A stretch of DNA of 64,000 nt, from assembly GCF_001683795.1 (NCBI RefSeq), contig NZ_LIGX01000022.1, forward strand, positions 1 to 64,000, in the 5' to 3' direction. Positions 16,522 through 27,138 of this stretch are shown one piece after another. The stretch's first letter is position 1; each line of letters begins with the position of its first letter. The position numbers were made by a program, and so were the translations under genes. This DNA comes from Neoakkermansia glycaniphila. Its GTDB lineage: Bacteria > Verrucomicrobiota > Verrucomicrobiia > Verrucomicrobiales > Akkermansiaceae. The notes under the pieces were generated by a model. The model was not told where the DNA came from. It did no database searches and was given only the letters and a program-made list of their open reading frames with translations.

Positions 16522-19500
16522 TCAGACATTCCTCCATTCAACAATAATCATTTTTTTCAACCATGGAAACCGTATCATTTTATATGACCACGGAAGCGAA
16601 TCCAAGAGCATGTCGTAAGCACGTTGATCCACGGTCAACAGCCATTTTTCCTCCAACTGCTCCAAACGGCCTGAACGCGCAATAAACGCATTCCGAAATC
16701 CCTGCACGGAAGTATTCTTCAGTTTCTCCCAGTTTGCCATCACCCCCTCCATCATGGAGGCAGCCGTCTCCATCTCGTGTGGCGTCAGTTCCAGAGATTT
16801 GGGCAGAGGGCAGGAAAAAGGGCACTCAGCCAGAACACGGTTGAAGGCCAGTTCCTGTTCTTCGTATTCCGTGTTTTGCCCGGTGACAAGATACTGCAGG
16901 ATGAAGATCGCCCGTATCCGGGATTCCGTATTCTTGAAGTCCCCCATTTCTTCATTCAACAGACCCAGCATGGAGAATAAACGGCGAAACCACGGCACAA
17001 GCAAAACAAGTCCGGCATTGTGCACCGTCAAATACTTCACATCTTCCATGGTCGGGCTGACTGTCGCTTGATCTTCCGATGGGGAAACGGACAGTTCACC
17101 CAAAATCGACTCCGTTGTTATGTTCTTTGAATCCATTTGTTTGTTATTTATTGGTTGTTGTTCTGAAGGTTGTGCTTCTTCTTCCGAAAGCATGAACTGC
17201 AAAAACAGCTTCGCAAGCGAATCGGCTGTCATCTGGCGGGAATAATCGTTTTTGATACGCAACAGCATTTCCAGCAATCCACGTTTCAACGTTTGTTCCG
17301 ATACGGAATGCCTCTCCCTCAACCTTTCGATGATTTGGTTCAGCATTTCCGCCTTTGCCAGAGAAATGCGAGCAATCAGGCCCACCAGAGACCGTGTATC
17401 CATCCATTCGCAGATGCCTCTGTCAGAGCTGCCGCCGACACACTGCAAAACGACTTCCACAAGAGCGCCAGGGCATTCTTCTGCATGAATGGCCAATATA
17501 CGCTTCTTCTCTCCGGCAGAAACTTCTTCATCCTTCAGCCATGCCAGCAATCTCCCGGCATGCAAGGAAGCCACGGAAGCAGTCTCTGACGAAAGCATGG
17601 ATTCATGCCCATCGATCGGGCGGAGATTCAGTTCATCCAGCAATCGGCCCACATCCTGCCGGGATGCTTCCATATCCGTCGAACCGCTCTTTTCCCTCTC
17701 AATCCGTCCGTCGGCAATACGGTGAAGATTCCCAACCAACTGCCGGACCATTTCTTCATGACTCCACGTCCTCAGCAGAAGAGCTTTCCCTTCCACAAGC
17801 CACAGCAGCAACGCCTGCCCGAGCCAGGCCTCCCATTCCGCACGTCCGGCCGCAGCCACACCGTATTGCTTTCCGCCGCTCCGCATGATGGCCTCGGCAG
17901 CACGCGAAAGCAGCTCTTTACGCTCCGGCACAATGCTGCCGAAAACCTTCATCAAGTCCGAATAGGGCAGCGCTCCGGCCAATCTCCGGAAGGCGTCTTC
18001 ATCCCTGCTGAAGCTTTCCAAAGCCGGAAGCAGGGCGGCTGAATCCGAATCCACAAGTTTTCGCAAGAGCCTTTCTTTCTCTTCCGAAGTTCCGGACATC
18101 TCTGCAATCAACCGCACATCATGGCCGCATTCCGCCACACTGTATTCCACTTCCCCGGATTCCTCCACAATCCCCATGCTTTCGCCGGATACAATGCCCT
18201 GCGACGAGGAAGCATTGCCCTGTGTATGCGAATGGAGCGACCGTATCAGGATCTTCCATAAGTCGCCATCCGCCACACCGCGATCCGCATTCTTTCTTGC
18301 CGTTTTGCCCGTCAAATGCTTTTCCAGAAGAAGAAGCGCCTCTTCATACCCGCTTTCACCCACCAGAGCACACATGAACCGCCTGCACAGCGCTTCCGGC
18401 ACCAATGTCGCAAAAACACCGGATTCCGTCCACTGGGCCAGTACCGCCAAAATGCGGGCATCCATTCCGGCCTGCGATGAATCCGCCATGAGTTCACGCA
18501 CCGCACTGCTTGCACACATCCACCGATACAGAACTTTCACCTGCCGCAATCGTTCATTCCCCATGCTCTCGAACAGGAACTCCGCCATCGACATCATCAA
18601 GGGATGCCCGCCCAATTCCGCAAAACGGTGCAGCAAGCCATTCCTGCGCAGCTCAAGAAGCATCTGCGGCCAGCTTGTCTGGCAGGCTTCGAGATAGGCG
18701 GCCAGCAGCATCCTGCGTTCCTCTTTACCTGGTCGTTCATGGGTCAGGATGGCATGCAAGCGGGAAAACAGACGTTCATCGGGCACAGCATTTTCCGGCC
18801 ATTCCTGCTCGCTTGGCGGCAGAATGTTCCCGCCGTTTTCATAAATCCATTCGTTGAACACGTTCAAATGCAAAGCTCTCGCCACCACTTGCAGCGACCG
18901 GAACACATGTTCCTCTCCAGATTTCATTTCAGGCAGAGGATTCCCCTCTTCATCCAACCCATCAAGGAAAGCGGATACCAGTATTCCGACCTCCTCTTCC
19001 GGGCCGGCGCTTCGGCCTGCATGATGAAGCCAAAAATACAACAAGCCTTTTTTGACGGACCATGCGGAAACTTCCCGACCACTCGCAGCCATCGCCCCTG
19101 TGCCGGACGCCGGATGCTCCATCGCCCACACGGTTTGCCGAGCCAGTTCGCAAGCGCGCAAAGACGACAAGGACAACAGCACATACAGCATCTCCCGATC
19201 CGCCAACTCGGCGACCAGCCTGAACATGCCTTTCCGGCGGAGCAAGGCGCAGAGCATGGCTTCCGTGCCGCGAGGCTCTTCCCGGAAACAGGCAGCCAGA
19301 TATTGCCGGCGTTGTTCCACTGGCAGGGACTCATCCGCCACCATCTCCGCAAATTGCGTTTCGAGCCTCCGGGGCAATCCGTCCTGCAGCGGAGAAGATA
19401 CCGCGCCGCTCCTCTTCGCCGGAAATCTCAGCAGGGAAAGCCTCATGAACATATGATACAGCTCCATGTTGAAATACCCTCCATCGACCGGAGTGCCGTC

Positions 19501-20745
19501 CGCATGGAGCGGCTGCCGCCTGTAAAGAACGTCCAGCACATCCAGATAATATTCCCGCCCGAAGACTTCCAACAGGAATTGCACGGTCAATTCCGCCTTC
19601 GACAAATAGGCGGCATCCATTCTTTTTCTGATAAAAGAAAGGAATTTGACATTCAAGTGCTGCCGAAACTGTTTCTTGTCGCCGAACGAATACACGCCGT
19701 TGAACGGATAATTTTCCAGAAACCAGTTGTAGAGGTAATGCCAGTAGGGCGGAACATCCACTTCCGCATGGCTCTCGCATTCTTCCACCATGATCCTCTT
19801 CACCGTCAGGGAATCCAGCAACTCCGCCAATGCGGGCAGCATATCGCCGCCGGATTCATGAATGAAGCGCACGACGATTTCCGGCGAGGATTCCAGAACC
19901 GCCGCCAGATACCGCTGCTTTTCAAAATGGCTGATGGCCGGGCTGGACAGCCAGAACATGCTGCCCGCCCATTGCGCCAACAGCAGAGGGCGCAGGTTTT
20001 CCGGCATCCTCTCCACCAATTTCATCCTGACGGCGGTACGGGTGGATTCCGCCAGGGTACGATCGGCATCCAGTCCCGCATTCAAGCAGGCCGCCAGACG
20101 ACGCAGCAACTCCGCGTCGCCCTGCACAGCCTCCAGAAAACCGGCCATCAGGCCGGGCCGGGCCGTTGCCAGAGAGGCCAGCATCCTCTGCCGGTCATCC
20201 TGACCGATTTGTCGGCAATCATTCCATGCCGTCGCCAAGATGCCGAATTGCCGCCCGTCCGCACCGGATAAGAGCCGCTCCATGCGGCGCGCTTCCTGAA
20301 AACAGCTCCGCATCAAGAGAGCCAGCGCATCCGGCGCATGCTGGATGATGAACGCCAGCTCTTCCCGCATATCAAAACGGCCGTCGTGCCATTCCGGCTT
20401 GCAAACACCGCAGGACAAATAAAACAGAAGATTTTCCAAACGTCTCTTCGCCAATTCCCGGCCGAAAATTCTCTGCATCGTGCCGGGACGGAAGACGCGC
20501 TCCAGCTCCTCCCGCACACGCACAGGAAAAACCGTCAACAATTCTTCTTCCTCCATACGGCCCAGATTCAGGGTCAGGGAATCCACTTCGATCAACTCGT
20601 CCCTTCCGTCAAATCCGGAAAGAAAATCGTCCAGCACCTCCGTGAAGCACCGACGGCAAAAATCATCCCACCCGGCATACAGATCGGCAGCGAACGTTTC
20701 ATTGTCCGCAACGAATTGAAACGATAGCCGGTCTACGGTAATCAT
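16522..20745 (-). CDS. Contractile injection system tape measure protein (Afp14-like)
   Basis: A 1407-residue protein whose N-terminus fits the contractile injection system tape-measure family: a strand-rich start (ITVDRLSFQF), then a helix and the hallmark EVDSLTLNLGRM segment at about residues 58-70. The rest is a long, mostly helical sequence with leucine- and arginine-rich blocks. In Afp and PVC particles this protein fills the tube and sets its length, which is expected to scale with the protein length. The last part contains DVKYLTVHNAGLVLLVPWF, another conserved stretch of this family. Its ATG overlaps the stop of the upstream baseplate gene by 4 bases (ATGA), showing translational coupling. 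Confidence 0.85.
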   Translation of the reverse strand: MITVDRLSFQFVADNETFAADLYAGWDDFCRRCFTEVLDDFLSGFDGRDELIEVDSLTLNLGRMEEEELLTVFPVRVREELERVFRPGTMQRIFGRELAKRRLENLLFYLSCGVCKPEWHDGRFDMREELAFIIQHAPDALALLMRSCFQEARRMERLLSGADGRQFGILATAWNDCRQIGQDDRQRMLASLATARPGLMAGFLEAVQGDAELLRRLAACLNAGLDADRTLAESTRTAVRMKLVERMPENLRPLLLAQWAGSMFWLSSPAISHFEKQRYLAAVLESSPEIVVRFIHESGGDMLPALAELLDSLTVKRIMVEECESHAEVDVPPYWHYLYNWFLENYPFNGVYSFGDKKQFRQHLNVKFLSFIRKRMDAAYLSKAELTVQFLLEVFGREYYLDVLDVLYRRQPLHADGTPVDGGYFNMELYHMFMRLSLLRFPAKRSGAVSSPLQDGLPRRLETQFAEMVADESLPVEQRRQYLAACFREEPRGTEAMLCALLRRKGMFRLVAELADREMLYVLLSLSSLRACELARQTVWAMEHPASGTGAMAASGREVSAWSVKKGLLYFWLHHAGRSAGPEEEVGILVSAFLDGLDEEGNPLPEMKSGEEHVFRSLQVVARALHLNVFNEWIYENGGNILPPSEQEWPENAVPDERLFSRLHAILTHERPGKEERRMLLAAYLEACQTSWPQMLLELRRNGLLHRFAELGGHPLMMSMAEFLFESMGNERLRQVKVLYRWMCASSAVRELMADSSQAGMDARILAVLAQWTESGVFATLVPEALCRRFMCALVGESGYEEALLLLEKHLTGKTARKNADRGVADGDLWKILIRSLHSHTQGNASSSQGIVSGESMGIVEESGEVEYSVAECGHDVRLIAEMSGTSEEKERLLRKLVDSDSAALLPALESFSRDEDAFRRLAGALPYSDLMKVFGSIVPERKELLSRAAEAIMRSGGKQYGVAAAGRAEWEAWLGQALLLWLVEGKALLLRTWSHEEMVRQLVGNLHRIADGRIEREKSGSTDMEASRQDVGRLLDELNLRPIDGHESMLSSETASVASLHAGRLLAWLKDEEVSAGEKKRILAIHAEECPGALVEVVLQCVGGSSDRGICEWMDTRSLVGLIARISLAKAEMLNQIIERLRERHSVSEQTLKRGLLEMLLRIKNDYSRQMTADSLAKLFLQFMLSEEEAQPSEQQPINNKQMDSKNITTESILGELSVSPSEDQATVSPTMEDVKYLTVHNAGLVLLVPWFRRLFSMLGLLNEEMGDFKNTESRIRAIFILQYLVTGQNTEYEEQELAFNRVLAECPFSCPLPKSLELTPHEMETAASMMEGVMANWEKLKNTSVQGFRNAFIARSGRLEQLEEKWLLTVDQRAYDMLLDSLPWSYKMIRFPWLKKMIIVEWRNV

Positions 20746-23099
20746 ACATCGGAAACAGATTTGGAGTGGTTCAGAATGTGCAGAATGCCGTCCGCATACG
20801 TTTCACTGCCGCTTCGGTGCAAACTCACGCACCACTTGCGGTAATTTTCCTCGAATCTCTGCATTTGAAGAACATCCAGCCAATGCAACCGCGCATTCAG
20901 GTGAGCCGGGAGAAGGCTTCTGACCAGTTGCTTGCATCTTTCCCGGAAGCGGGCTGATTTGAACCGCGCCGTCCAGTCGGGAAAGACGAATGAAACGGTG
21001 AAGTATTCAGGCGGATTCAGCAACTGGCGTTCCACGACATACACCACCTCACTCTTGAGATTCAGCTCCCGGAGATAATGGCGCAGCGTCCGGGCCAGCT
21101 CCAGCAGCCTTTCCCGATCGTTCATGCGGCCCAGACAACACCATTCCCGATCCTCATTGTTCCAGAAAGCGAGCAAATATTCCCCCTCTCCGAGATGAAC
21201 CAATTTATAGTTATCCAGACAGACGCCCCCCCGGAACAAGCCACCGCTGATCATATTGGTATGGAAGAAGCCCAATTCCCGCCGCAACGCTTCATACCGC
21301 CCGGCGCGCTCCTTTCTCCCGCATTGCCGCCACTCGTTTTCCTCAATCGGCGAATAGCCGATTTTTTCGATATTCCCGATATTGGCCCGATCCATCCGGC
21401 TTTCATCGATCAGCATGGAAGTCATCCTGTCCCTGAACGGCTTGTATTCAGGATCATCCCCCATCAGAATCAGATTATGGCTGGGAAGGATATTGCCCAC
21501 CGACACCGTCTCATCCGCATTCATGCCGAGCAGCCATGACAAATAAGCCTTGATACCGGAAATATTGCTTGCCGACAAACCTCCCTCGATATCGCAGGCG
21601 CGAAAACGATTGCGCACAAGATGCGGCACTTGCCGCAAGAAGGCCATTCTCCTTTTCAGCAATTCGTCTTCCGTTTCACCATCCGCACTGAATTCGGACA
21701 GCCAGTCCGGGCAACTTTCCACGCCGAACAAACGATCGAGAAAATCCAGATAGCGCGTTTTGACGCCGAAGACATCCCGAAACCGATCATTCGTCTTGTA
21801 CCGGATCTGCCCTTCCTGCGGCAAAATATCCATGGTCGACAAAACCGCAGCATGCCCGTTCTCAAGGGAAAGCAGATCCTTGACCAGGCGCAGTTCACTC
21901 AATCCTCTTCGGATCACACGATCATACAAATCCAGATAGGAGGACAAGGGGGCGGAACATCCCTTCCCTGCGTCCGTTGCCGATGAAGGCAGAGCTCCAT
22001 TCCTCAGGCCATAGCAGCCCGGCATATCGGCGGCAATGGGCTTATGCCCGAACACCCGGCGATACACGCCCCCGGGCAGGAAACGGCAGGCATCGGCGCC
22101 CTTTTCACCACCCTCTGCGGCAGCCGGGCGCAGGCGGGCCAACACATCGGATTGATGCAACACCTGCAGGTTTTCCATGAATTGATCCGCATCAAAAGAA
22201 ACTTCCAGCTCATCCACAGTCATTCGAACCCGGAAATCCTGCTGCTGCCGGGGTATCGCAACCTGATACTCCGGGCTGAAATTCGTGATGATGCGGCCCT
22301 TCTGATCCAGAAAATAACAGGTTTTGAAGCCCCTGATGCCCGGGAGAGAGGCAAGCTGCTTGTATAATTCGTGTTCCGTATTGTCCTGCCGGGGTATCGT
22401 CACCCTCGTTTTCCCGGTCGGGCCTTCCAGCCATTCTTCCGGAGACAATCCGCCGGGTATGCACTCTCCCGCCCGCTCCACCAGCACGGAGCCGGACAGA
22501 TAACGGATGATATGCCAATAAACCAGCGCCAGCAGCTCTGCAGGATCGGCTCCTGCCTCGATTTCCAATTCCGCATGGAAAAACAAAGGCAGCGTCTTTT
22601 GCAGCCGGACGTTTTTCAAGGTTTCGCACAAATTGCGGTGAGCCTGAAAATGAGCCTGCACTTTCTCAAGAATATCCGGTGATTCATCCAGAGGCGAACA
22701 CCGCACATTGATATTGTAAGCCCCGGTCGCCGCATCGCACTGAATCCCGATCCATTCCAAAGCCGGAAATTCGGCATACAGCAGTTTCCGATAATCGTCC
22801 GGCGTCACAGGCGCATTTGAATAAACATCTTCCGGAAAGAACAATCCGAAATGTTCCGGAGAAAAGGCTTCCGCTTCGCCCGTCAAATAATCCTGCAAAT
22901 CGAAACCGAGTTTGTAATCCAGCTCTGTCAGGGCATAATTGGCCACATCAGCAATGGTGACTCCCGGATCATGCGCGTTGAAATCCGTCCATACGCTGCC
23001 CGACAGGCGCTGTATCTCGTCCAGCGTCTTTTTCTGCAGGACAGAATACAAAAAATCCTCTTTGCGCTTCTGCTCGATGTACAGGCCGTCGGTATCCAT
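20742..23099 (-). CDS. Large eCIS baseplate protein (Afp12-like)
   Basis: A 785-residue protein. Near its N-terminus it has the block WTDFNAHDPGVTIADVANYA (residues 37-56), then LTELDYKLGFD, a signature of the Afp11/Afp12 baseplate wedge proteins of Bacteroidetes-type eCIS. Repeated PVTPDDYRKLLYAEFP and DVFGVKTRYLDFLDRLFG stretches fit the same group. It would form part of the baseplate wedge that triggers sheath contraction. The start at 23099 leaves a 19-base gap to the upstream small gene, and the end overlaps the tape measure gene. Confidence 0.8.
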   Translation of the reverse strand: MDTDGLYIEQKRKEDFLYSVLQKKTLDEIQRLSGSVWTDFNAHDPGVTIADVANYALTELDYKLGFDLQDYLTGEAEAFSPEHFGLFFPEDVYSNAPVTPDDYRKLLYAEFPALEWIGIQCDAATGAYNINVRCSPLDESPDILEKVQAHFQAHRNLCETLKNVRLQKTLPLFFHAELEIEAGADPAELLALVYWHIIRYLSGSVLVERAGECIPGGLSPEEWLEGPTGKTRVTIPRQDNTEHELYKQLASLPGIRGFKTCYFLDQKGRIITNFSPEYQVAIPRQQQDFRVRMTVDELEVSFDADQFMENLQVLHQSDVLARLRPAAAEGGEKGADACRFLPGGVYRRVFGHKPIAADMPGCYGLRNGALPSSATDAGKGCSAPLSSYLDLYDRVIRRGLSELRLVKDLLSLENGHAAVLSTMDILPQEGQIRYKTNDRFRDVFGVKTRYLDFLDRLFGVESCPDWLSEFSADGETEDELLKRRMAFLRQVPHLVRNRFRACDIEGGLSASNISGIKAYLSWLLGMNADETVSVGNILPSHNLILMGDDPEYKPFRDRMTSMLIDESRMDRANIGNIEKIGYSPIEENEWRQCGRKERAGRYEALRRELGFFHTNMISGGLFRGGVCLDNYKLVHLGEGEYLLAFWNNEDREWCCLGRMNDRERLLELARTLRHYLRELNLKSEVVYVVERQLLNPPEYFTVSFVFPDWTARFKSARFRERCKQLVRSLLPAHLNARLHWLDVLQMQRFEENYRKWCVSLHRSGSETYADGILHILNHSKSVSDV

Positions 23100-23118
23100 T
23101 ATCCTTATCCCTTCTTGA

Positions 23119-23829
23119 TTAGTTCAGACCCGGAGCCTTATTCTTCCATACTTCCGTCATCCGGTAGCGTATCGTTCCCTCGTACATTCGCCTGCCCCGC
23201 ATTTGAAGAAACAATCCCCCGTTTTTCCTCTTCCACCGGAGGCAAATGGGACCGCGCCATATCCCCCACCGTTTCTGGGGAGAAGAAAGCCTCAACTGCC
23301 CCCCGCCGCAATGGCTGGCCTCGGCCTCGGCCATGCGGCAGCACGTCTTTCCGCGATGGTAAACGGCCAATATCCGGTACACCCTGCATCCGTGGCTTTC
23401 CCTGCCGGCTTTCGCCTCAATCGGCAAATCGTGCCAATAACCGTCGGCGGGCATCATCCGGCAGGCATCCCCGGCATCAGGCTCTACGGCAGGGGAAATG
23501 GTACGCCCTTGCGCAATGACAAGCACCGATTTTCCCGTTTCATCCTTCAGAATCAATTCCTTGTTTTGACCCGCAGCAAGAGTCCAGCAAGGAAGCGCAC
23601 CACCGCTTCCCTCCCCCCCGAAAGCATCCGCGCCTTCCGGGGCGTTTCCATAGAACGAGGCCCATGTATCATGCCCCTCCCGAGAGTAAAAGGCGATACC
23701 GTCGCGGGCTGTGCGGACGACGCCGTCTTCCCGTATATTGGGCATCGAGTCGATCAATTCGGCAAACTGTTCCTCCGTAGGAGCATTGCCCGACTTGAAA
23801 TATTCCTTAAGCGTGTTCCTGTCTTTCAT
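23119..23829 (-). CDS. Small conserved eCIS component between the two baseplate genes
   Basis: A 236-residue protein with the N-terminal block NTLKEYFKSGNAPTEEQFAE followed by LIDSM, which I recognise from a conserved small protein in Bacteroidetes-type eCIS loci. The C-terminal part (GCRVYRILAVYHRGK and RGPICLRWKRKNGGLFLQMR) also fits that group. Its role is not established; similar N-terminal stretches occur in proteins annotated as tail or fibre components, so a surface or baseplate-associated function is possible. It overlaps the upstream baseplate gene by 23 bases and is followed closely by the Afp12-like gene, so it is part of the structural operon. Confidence 0.65.
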   Translation of the reverse strand: MKDRNTLKEYFKSGNAPTEEQFAELIDSMPNIREDGVVRTARDGIAFYSREGHDTWASFYGNAPEGADAFGGEGSGGALPCWTLAAGQNKELILKDETGKSVLVIAQGRTISPAVEPDAGDACRMMPADGYWHDLPIEAKAGRESHGCRVYRILAVYHRGKTCCRMAEAEASHCGGGQLRLSSPQKRWGIWRGPICLRWKRKNGGLFLQMRGRRMYEGTIRYRMTEVWKNKAPGLN

Positions 23830-26800
23830 AACTGTTCCTGATAATGAAATTGGCTCCGATCTCGGCCCTGCCTATCCCCGCATTCAACGGCAGCAGCCTG
23901 ATGCGGGTAATATGAGGAACGAGAACGTACCATGGTTTTTTCGCGGCAATGTATTGCCCGTCGGACTGAACGTCTACATAATCTTCCCAGCCTTCTCCCG
24001 CGCTGATGGACAATTGGTGCAACTGCACGATATCCTCATCATTGACCAGCCGGGAATGCAACTCCCGATAGGAATAATGCCACCCAAGCTCCGGCAGAGA
24101 ACCCGATGCCATCCATCCGGAAAAATAGCTGTTGATGCGCCTGCACATTCTTCGCACGACCGCCTCTTCATCCACAGAGCCGGCTTTCATGACAGCCGCG
24201 CAGGCCACATTGATCTGCGGATACTCCGGATTGCACACCCGCAGGGGAGCAAAAGGCGAAGCATATTCTGCAAGGCAATTCCCGATTGCGGACAGTTTCC
24301 ACGCCGGAGTCCACGGATACGGGCTGTCCGCCTGTCGGGACAACACAACGACACGCACCTCCGCAGGCGCAGATTCCTTCCTCTGCGGAAAACAATACAC
24401 CTTCTCGATTTCGGAAAACCTCTCCAACACCAGCCGCTCATAATCCTTCGGCGTAATGGCCCGGCGCCTGTCCGCCATGCGGGCGCTCTGCCGCACGGCA
24501 ACCATATCTTCCGTCTCCTCCGGCTGCCCCCCGCATCCGGGCAAAGGCTGGCACACCGCGCCAATCCTCTCATCGGCCTCCAGCAGCTCCTGTATTGTCC
24601 CGGCGGGCAGGGAATGTCCGTCGCCGCCTTCGGCCTCGACCACCACGCAATTCATGTAAATGCAGCGCACGGCGAGGCACTGCCCCACATCTCCGCTTAC
24701 ACGCAGCCGCAACCAGAACAGCCCATCCCTGTCCAGCCAGCGTGCATTCACATCCTCCGGCAGCTCGACCTCCATAAAACCGCTTCTGGTCAATCCTCCC
24801 GTCCCGTCTTCAATCACCGCCACACCATCATAATCGTTCCACAACCCTTCTCCCACCCCATAATCACAGGAAAGAACCGGCAAAACTCCATCGCCACCCG
24901 CCGCACAGCAAACGACATGGCCTCCGGAACCCAGATCGAAATACATCCGCACTCTGCGCACTCCCGGAGCATGGCGAAAAGCGAAATAAAGCAGATGCTC
25001 CCCGGCCGGATTCCAGGCGAATGCCTGCGGCTCCTTCATATCCACAGGCACAAAACCGGACACCACGGAAATGCGCGACAACTCCACCCCCTCCGACCGA
25101 AAGCGGTTGATCTCCGCCGTGGCCTTGTAAGAAAGCGACAGATCCGACAGCACGGGAACCACTGGCATGACAGGAAGCGCCCTTTGCCGCTTTTCCTTAT
25201 TCCTGCTGTTATGGATCATGGTTTCCGCGAACAGGCGCCTGTACGCTTCCATGCCGAACCCCATTCCCGGCTCCTGAAGTACGATCCGGAAAAAGCCCGT
25301 ACGATCCCGGTGGTACTCAAAGGCCTCGCAGGCTGCACCATCCAGGGCTATCTCCCTTGCCGCCTGCCTCCGAAAAGGAATGACGGCATCTTCCTGCAAG
25401 CGGCCCGTCTCCGGCGAGAGTGTAAAAAGCGGTTCGGTCGCGCCGTCGCGCAGGCACGGATGCCATTGCCCGTTTTTCTGCCATTCCGTCTTGATGCGGA
25501 AAGAAGCATTGGTAATCGACGAAGCCGCCGGATAATTTTTATAAACATCGGCATATCCCCCATCCGTTTGAGGCAGCCTGTTCCATACCCCTCGCAGCTC
25601 GATTTCCGTCCATTTTTTGAAACTCAACTCCTTGTGTCCGAACATCAACCACGCCCCCCGTTCCGCCTGAGTACCGAAAGGATATACCGGCTGGGAAGCA
25701 TCCAGCTCTCCCAGTTCATTATACAAGCTGATCGCACGAATACCGCTCGCCTGCACCTCGATTCTGACAGCGGAAAACACGGCGCCCGTCATCCATTCAT
25801 TTCCGGGAACTCCGCAATCAACCAGAATACGGACAATCGGGTCACGGGACTCCAGGCCATGCAGCGCATCCGTGCATGGCACGATAGCGGCGTCCTGCAT
25901 ATCCAGCTCAAATGAACACGACAACTCCACATCCTCGGAGGAATCGAGAGAAAGAACCGCCGTTTTGCAGATCCAGCCTTCAGCGCCGCTCACCTCTACG
26001 GCAACATCCTGCATACCCTGCCCCAAGGTGGAAGAGGCCTGCATCCCATCCAGCCGGAACAGAAGACGAATACTCCTCTCCCCCTCTTCCAAGAGCAGCA
26101 CACGGGATTCGACCATCCAGCCGCATGGCGCCCTCAAAACAGCCTCGGTATTTTCAGGGAACAAGCATGTCTCAAAAGCCGGATCGGAAAAATCGACCGG
26201 CAGGCGATAAACTTCCCCTCTGCGCTCGAATACGGAATGGACGGCCTCCAGCTTCATGGCTGTCATGAACTCCCTCGATAACGTGCCGTAAAGCAGCTCC
26301 CTGCCGTCCGCCAAAACTCCGGCCTTGAACTTGGTACCCGCTTCAAGGAAAAAACCATTCGAGCATCCCCCGGAAGGCTCAATGGAGACAAAGGTTCTAT
26401 CCTGAATGCACGCTCTGGCTCGGGCTTTGAGAATCTCCCGGAAGTAAAAATCTGGCAGCCTCTCGATCGTCCTGTTGAACTTTCGGACAATCTCGCCGTA
26501 ATTCCGAACAAACGTCAGCAAAAGAGCCAAAGACGGCTCCATATCACACCCTTCCTCCACCATCCGGATATACTCGTCACTCCGCTCCTTGATACAGTGG
26601 ACGGCATTCAGCATCCTGTAATACGGCAGATTGGAGCGAATGCCGATTTCCTTGCGCCCGGCGGGCTGGCTGTCCGGAAAATCCAGTGATTCACGCAACG
26701 TTTTCTCGATGAGCCGCGCCGCCTGCACATCGGAAGTCCGCGAATATTCCGCCCCAACCTCATGGTAGCGCGAATTCAGAAAACGCCCTATTCGTTGCAG

Positions 26801-27133
26801 CCAGTCCAAAACCTTGTTCCGCAAATCATCGTCGTATTCCTGTTGCCGGGATGTACCTTTCCCCTGTACAAAAGAAGCCTTGTAGCTCCGCACATCCTTC
26901 TGGACGATTTCAATCAGAATAGTCAGAATATGATCCTTCCAAAGATCCGCCGGCATCACAACCCCTTGGTTGTGAGTATACTCCGAAGAGGCAGCGCCGC
27001 CTACGGATGTAATCCAGCGAAACAGCTCCCGCCAATCGCATTCCATCGCATCGAACCCGCCAAGAACCGCCCGACCCGACCGACAATCGGATTGAGACAT
27101 ACCCTTATTCACATAGACATCTGCCCCGGCCAT
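23807..27133 (-). CDS. Large eCIS baseplate J-like protein (Afp11-like)
   Basis: A 1108-residue protein and the largest baseplate component. The N-terminal third is helical. From about residue 885 it carries ITPKDYERLVLERFSEIEKV, the signature of the gp47/baseplate J fold, followed by a strand region with VRVVVLSRQ. In Afp-type particles Afp11 and Afp12 form the wedge ring around the spike. It lies 5 bases after the gp25-like gene, as in other eCIS loci. Residues in the middle (a long beta-rich part) have no motif that I recognise. Confidence 0.8.
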   Translation of the reverse strand: MAGADVYVNKGMSQSDCRSGRAVLGGFDAMECDWRELFRWITSVGGAASSEYTHNQGVVMPADLWKDHILTILIEIVQKDVRSYKASFVQGKGTSRQQEYDDDLRNKVLDWLQRIGRFLNSRYHEVGAEYSRTSDVQAARLIEKTLRESLDFPDSQPAGRKEIGIRSNLPYYRMLNAVHCIKERSDEYIRMVEEGCDMEPSLALLLTFVRNYGEIVRKFNRTIERLPDFYFREILKARARACIQDRTFVSIEPSGGCSNGFFLEAGTKFKAGVLADGRELLYGTLSREFMTAMKLEAVHSVFERRGEVYRLPVDFSDPAFETCLFPENTEAVLRAPCGWMVESRVLLLEEGERSIRLLFRLDGMQASSTLGQGMQDVAVEVSGAEGWICKTAVLSLDSSEDVELSCSFELDMQDAAIVPCTDALHGLESRDPIVRILVDCGVPGNEWMTGAVFSAVRIEVQASGIRAISLYNELGELDASQPVYPFGTQAERGAWLMFGHKELSFKKWTEIELRGVWNRLPQTDGGYADVYKNYPAASSITNASFRIKTEWQKNGQWHPCLRDGATEPLFTLSPETGRLQEDAVIPFRRQAAREIALDGAACEAFEYHRDRTGFFRIVLQEPGMGFGMEAYRRLFAETMIHNSRNKEKRQRALPVMPVVPVLSDLSLSYKATAEINRFRSEGVELSRISVVSGFVPVDMKEPQAFAWNPAGEHLLYFAFRHAPGVRRVRMYFDLGSGGHVVCCAAGGDGVLPVLSCDYGVGEGLWNDYDGVAVIEDGTGGLTRSGFMEVELPEDVNARWLDRDGLFWLRLRVSGDVGQCLAVRCIYMNCVVVEAEGGDGHSLPAGTIQELLEADERIGAVCQPLPGCGGQPEETEDMVAVRQSARMADRRRAITPKDYERLVLERFSEIEKVYCFPQRKESAPAEVRVVVLSRQADSPYPWTPAWKLSAIGNCLAEYASPFAPLRVCNPEYPQINVACAAVMKAGSVDEEAVVRRMCRRINSYFSGWMASGSLPELGWHYSYRELHSRLVNDEDIVQLHQLSISAGEGWEDYVDVQSDGQYIAAKKPWYVLVPHITRIRLLPLNAGIGRAEIGANFIIRNSYERQEHA

Positions 27134-27138
27134 AGCTT

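Noticed and set aside
23119..23829. Frameshift in the small eCIS component, because its C-terminus looks basic and odd
   Set aside because: The C-terminal segments fit the remembered pattern of homologues, so the frame is probably intact.
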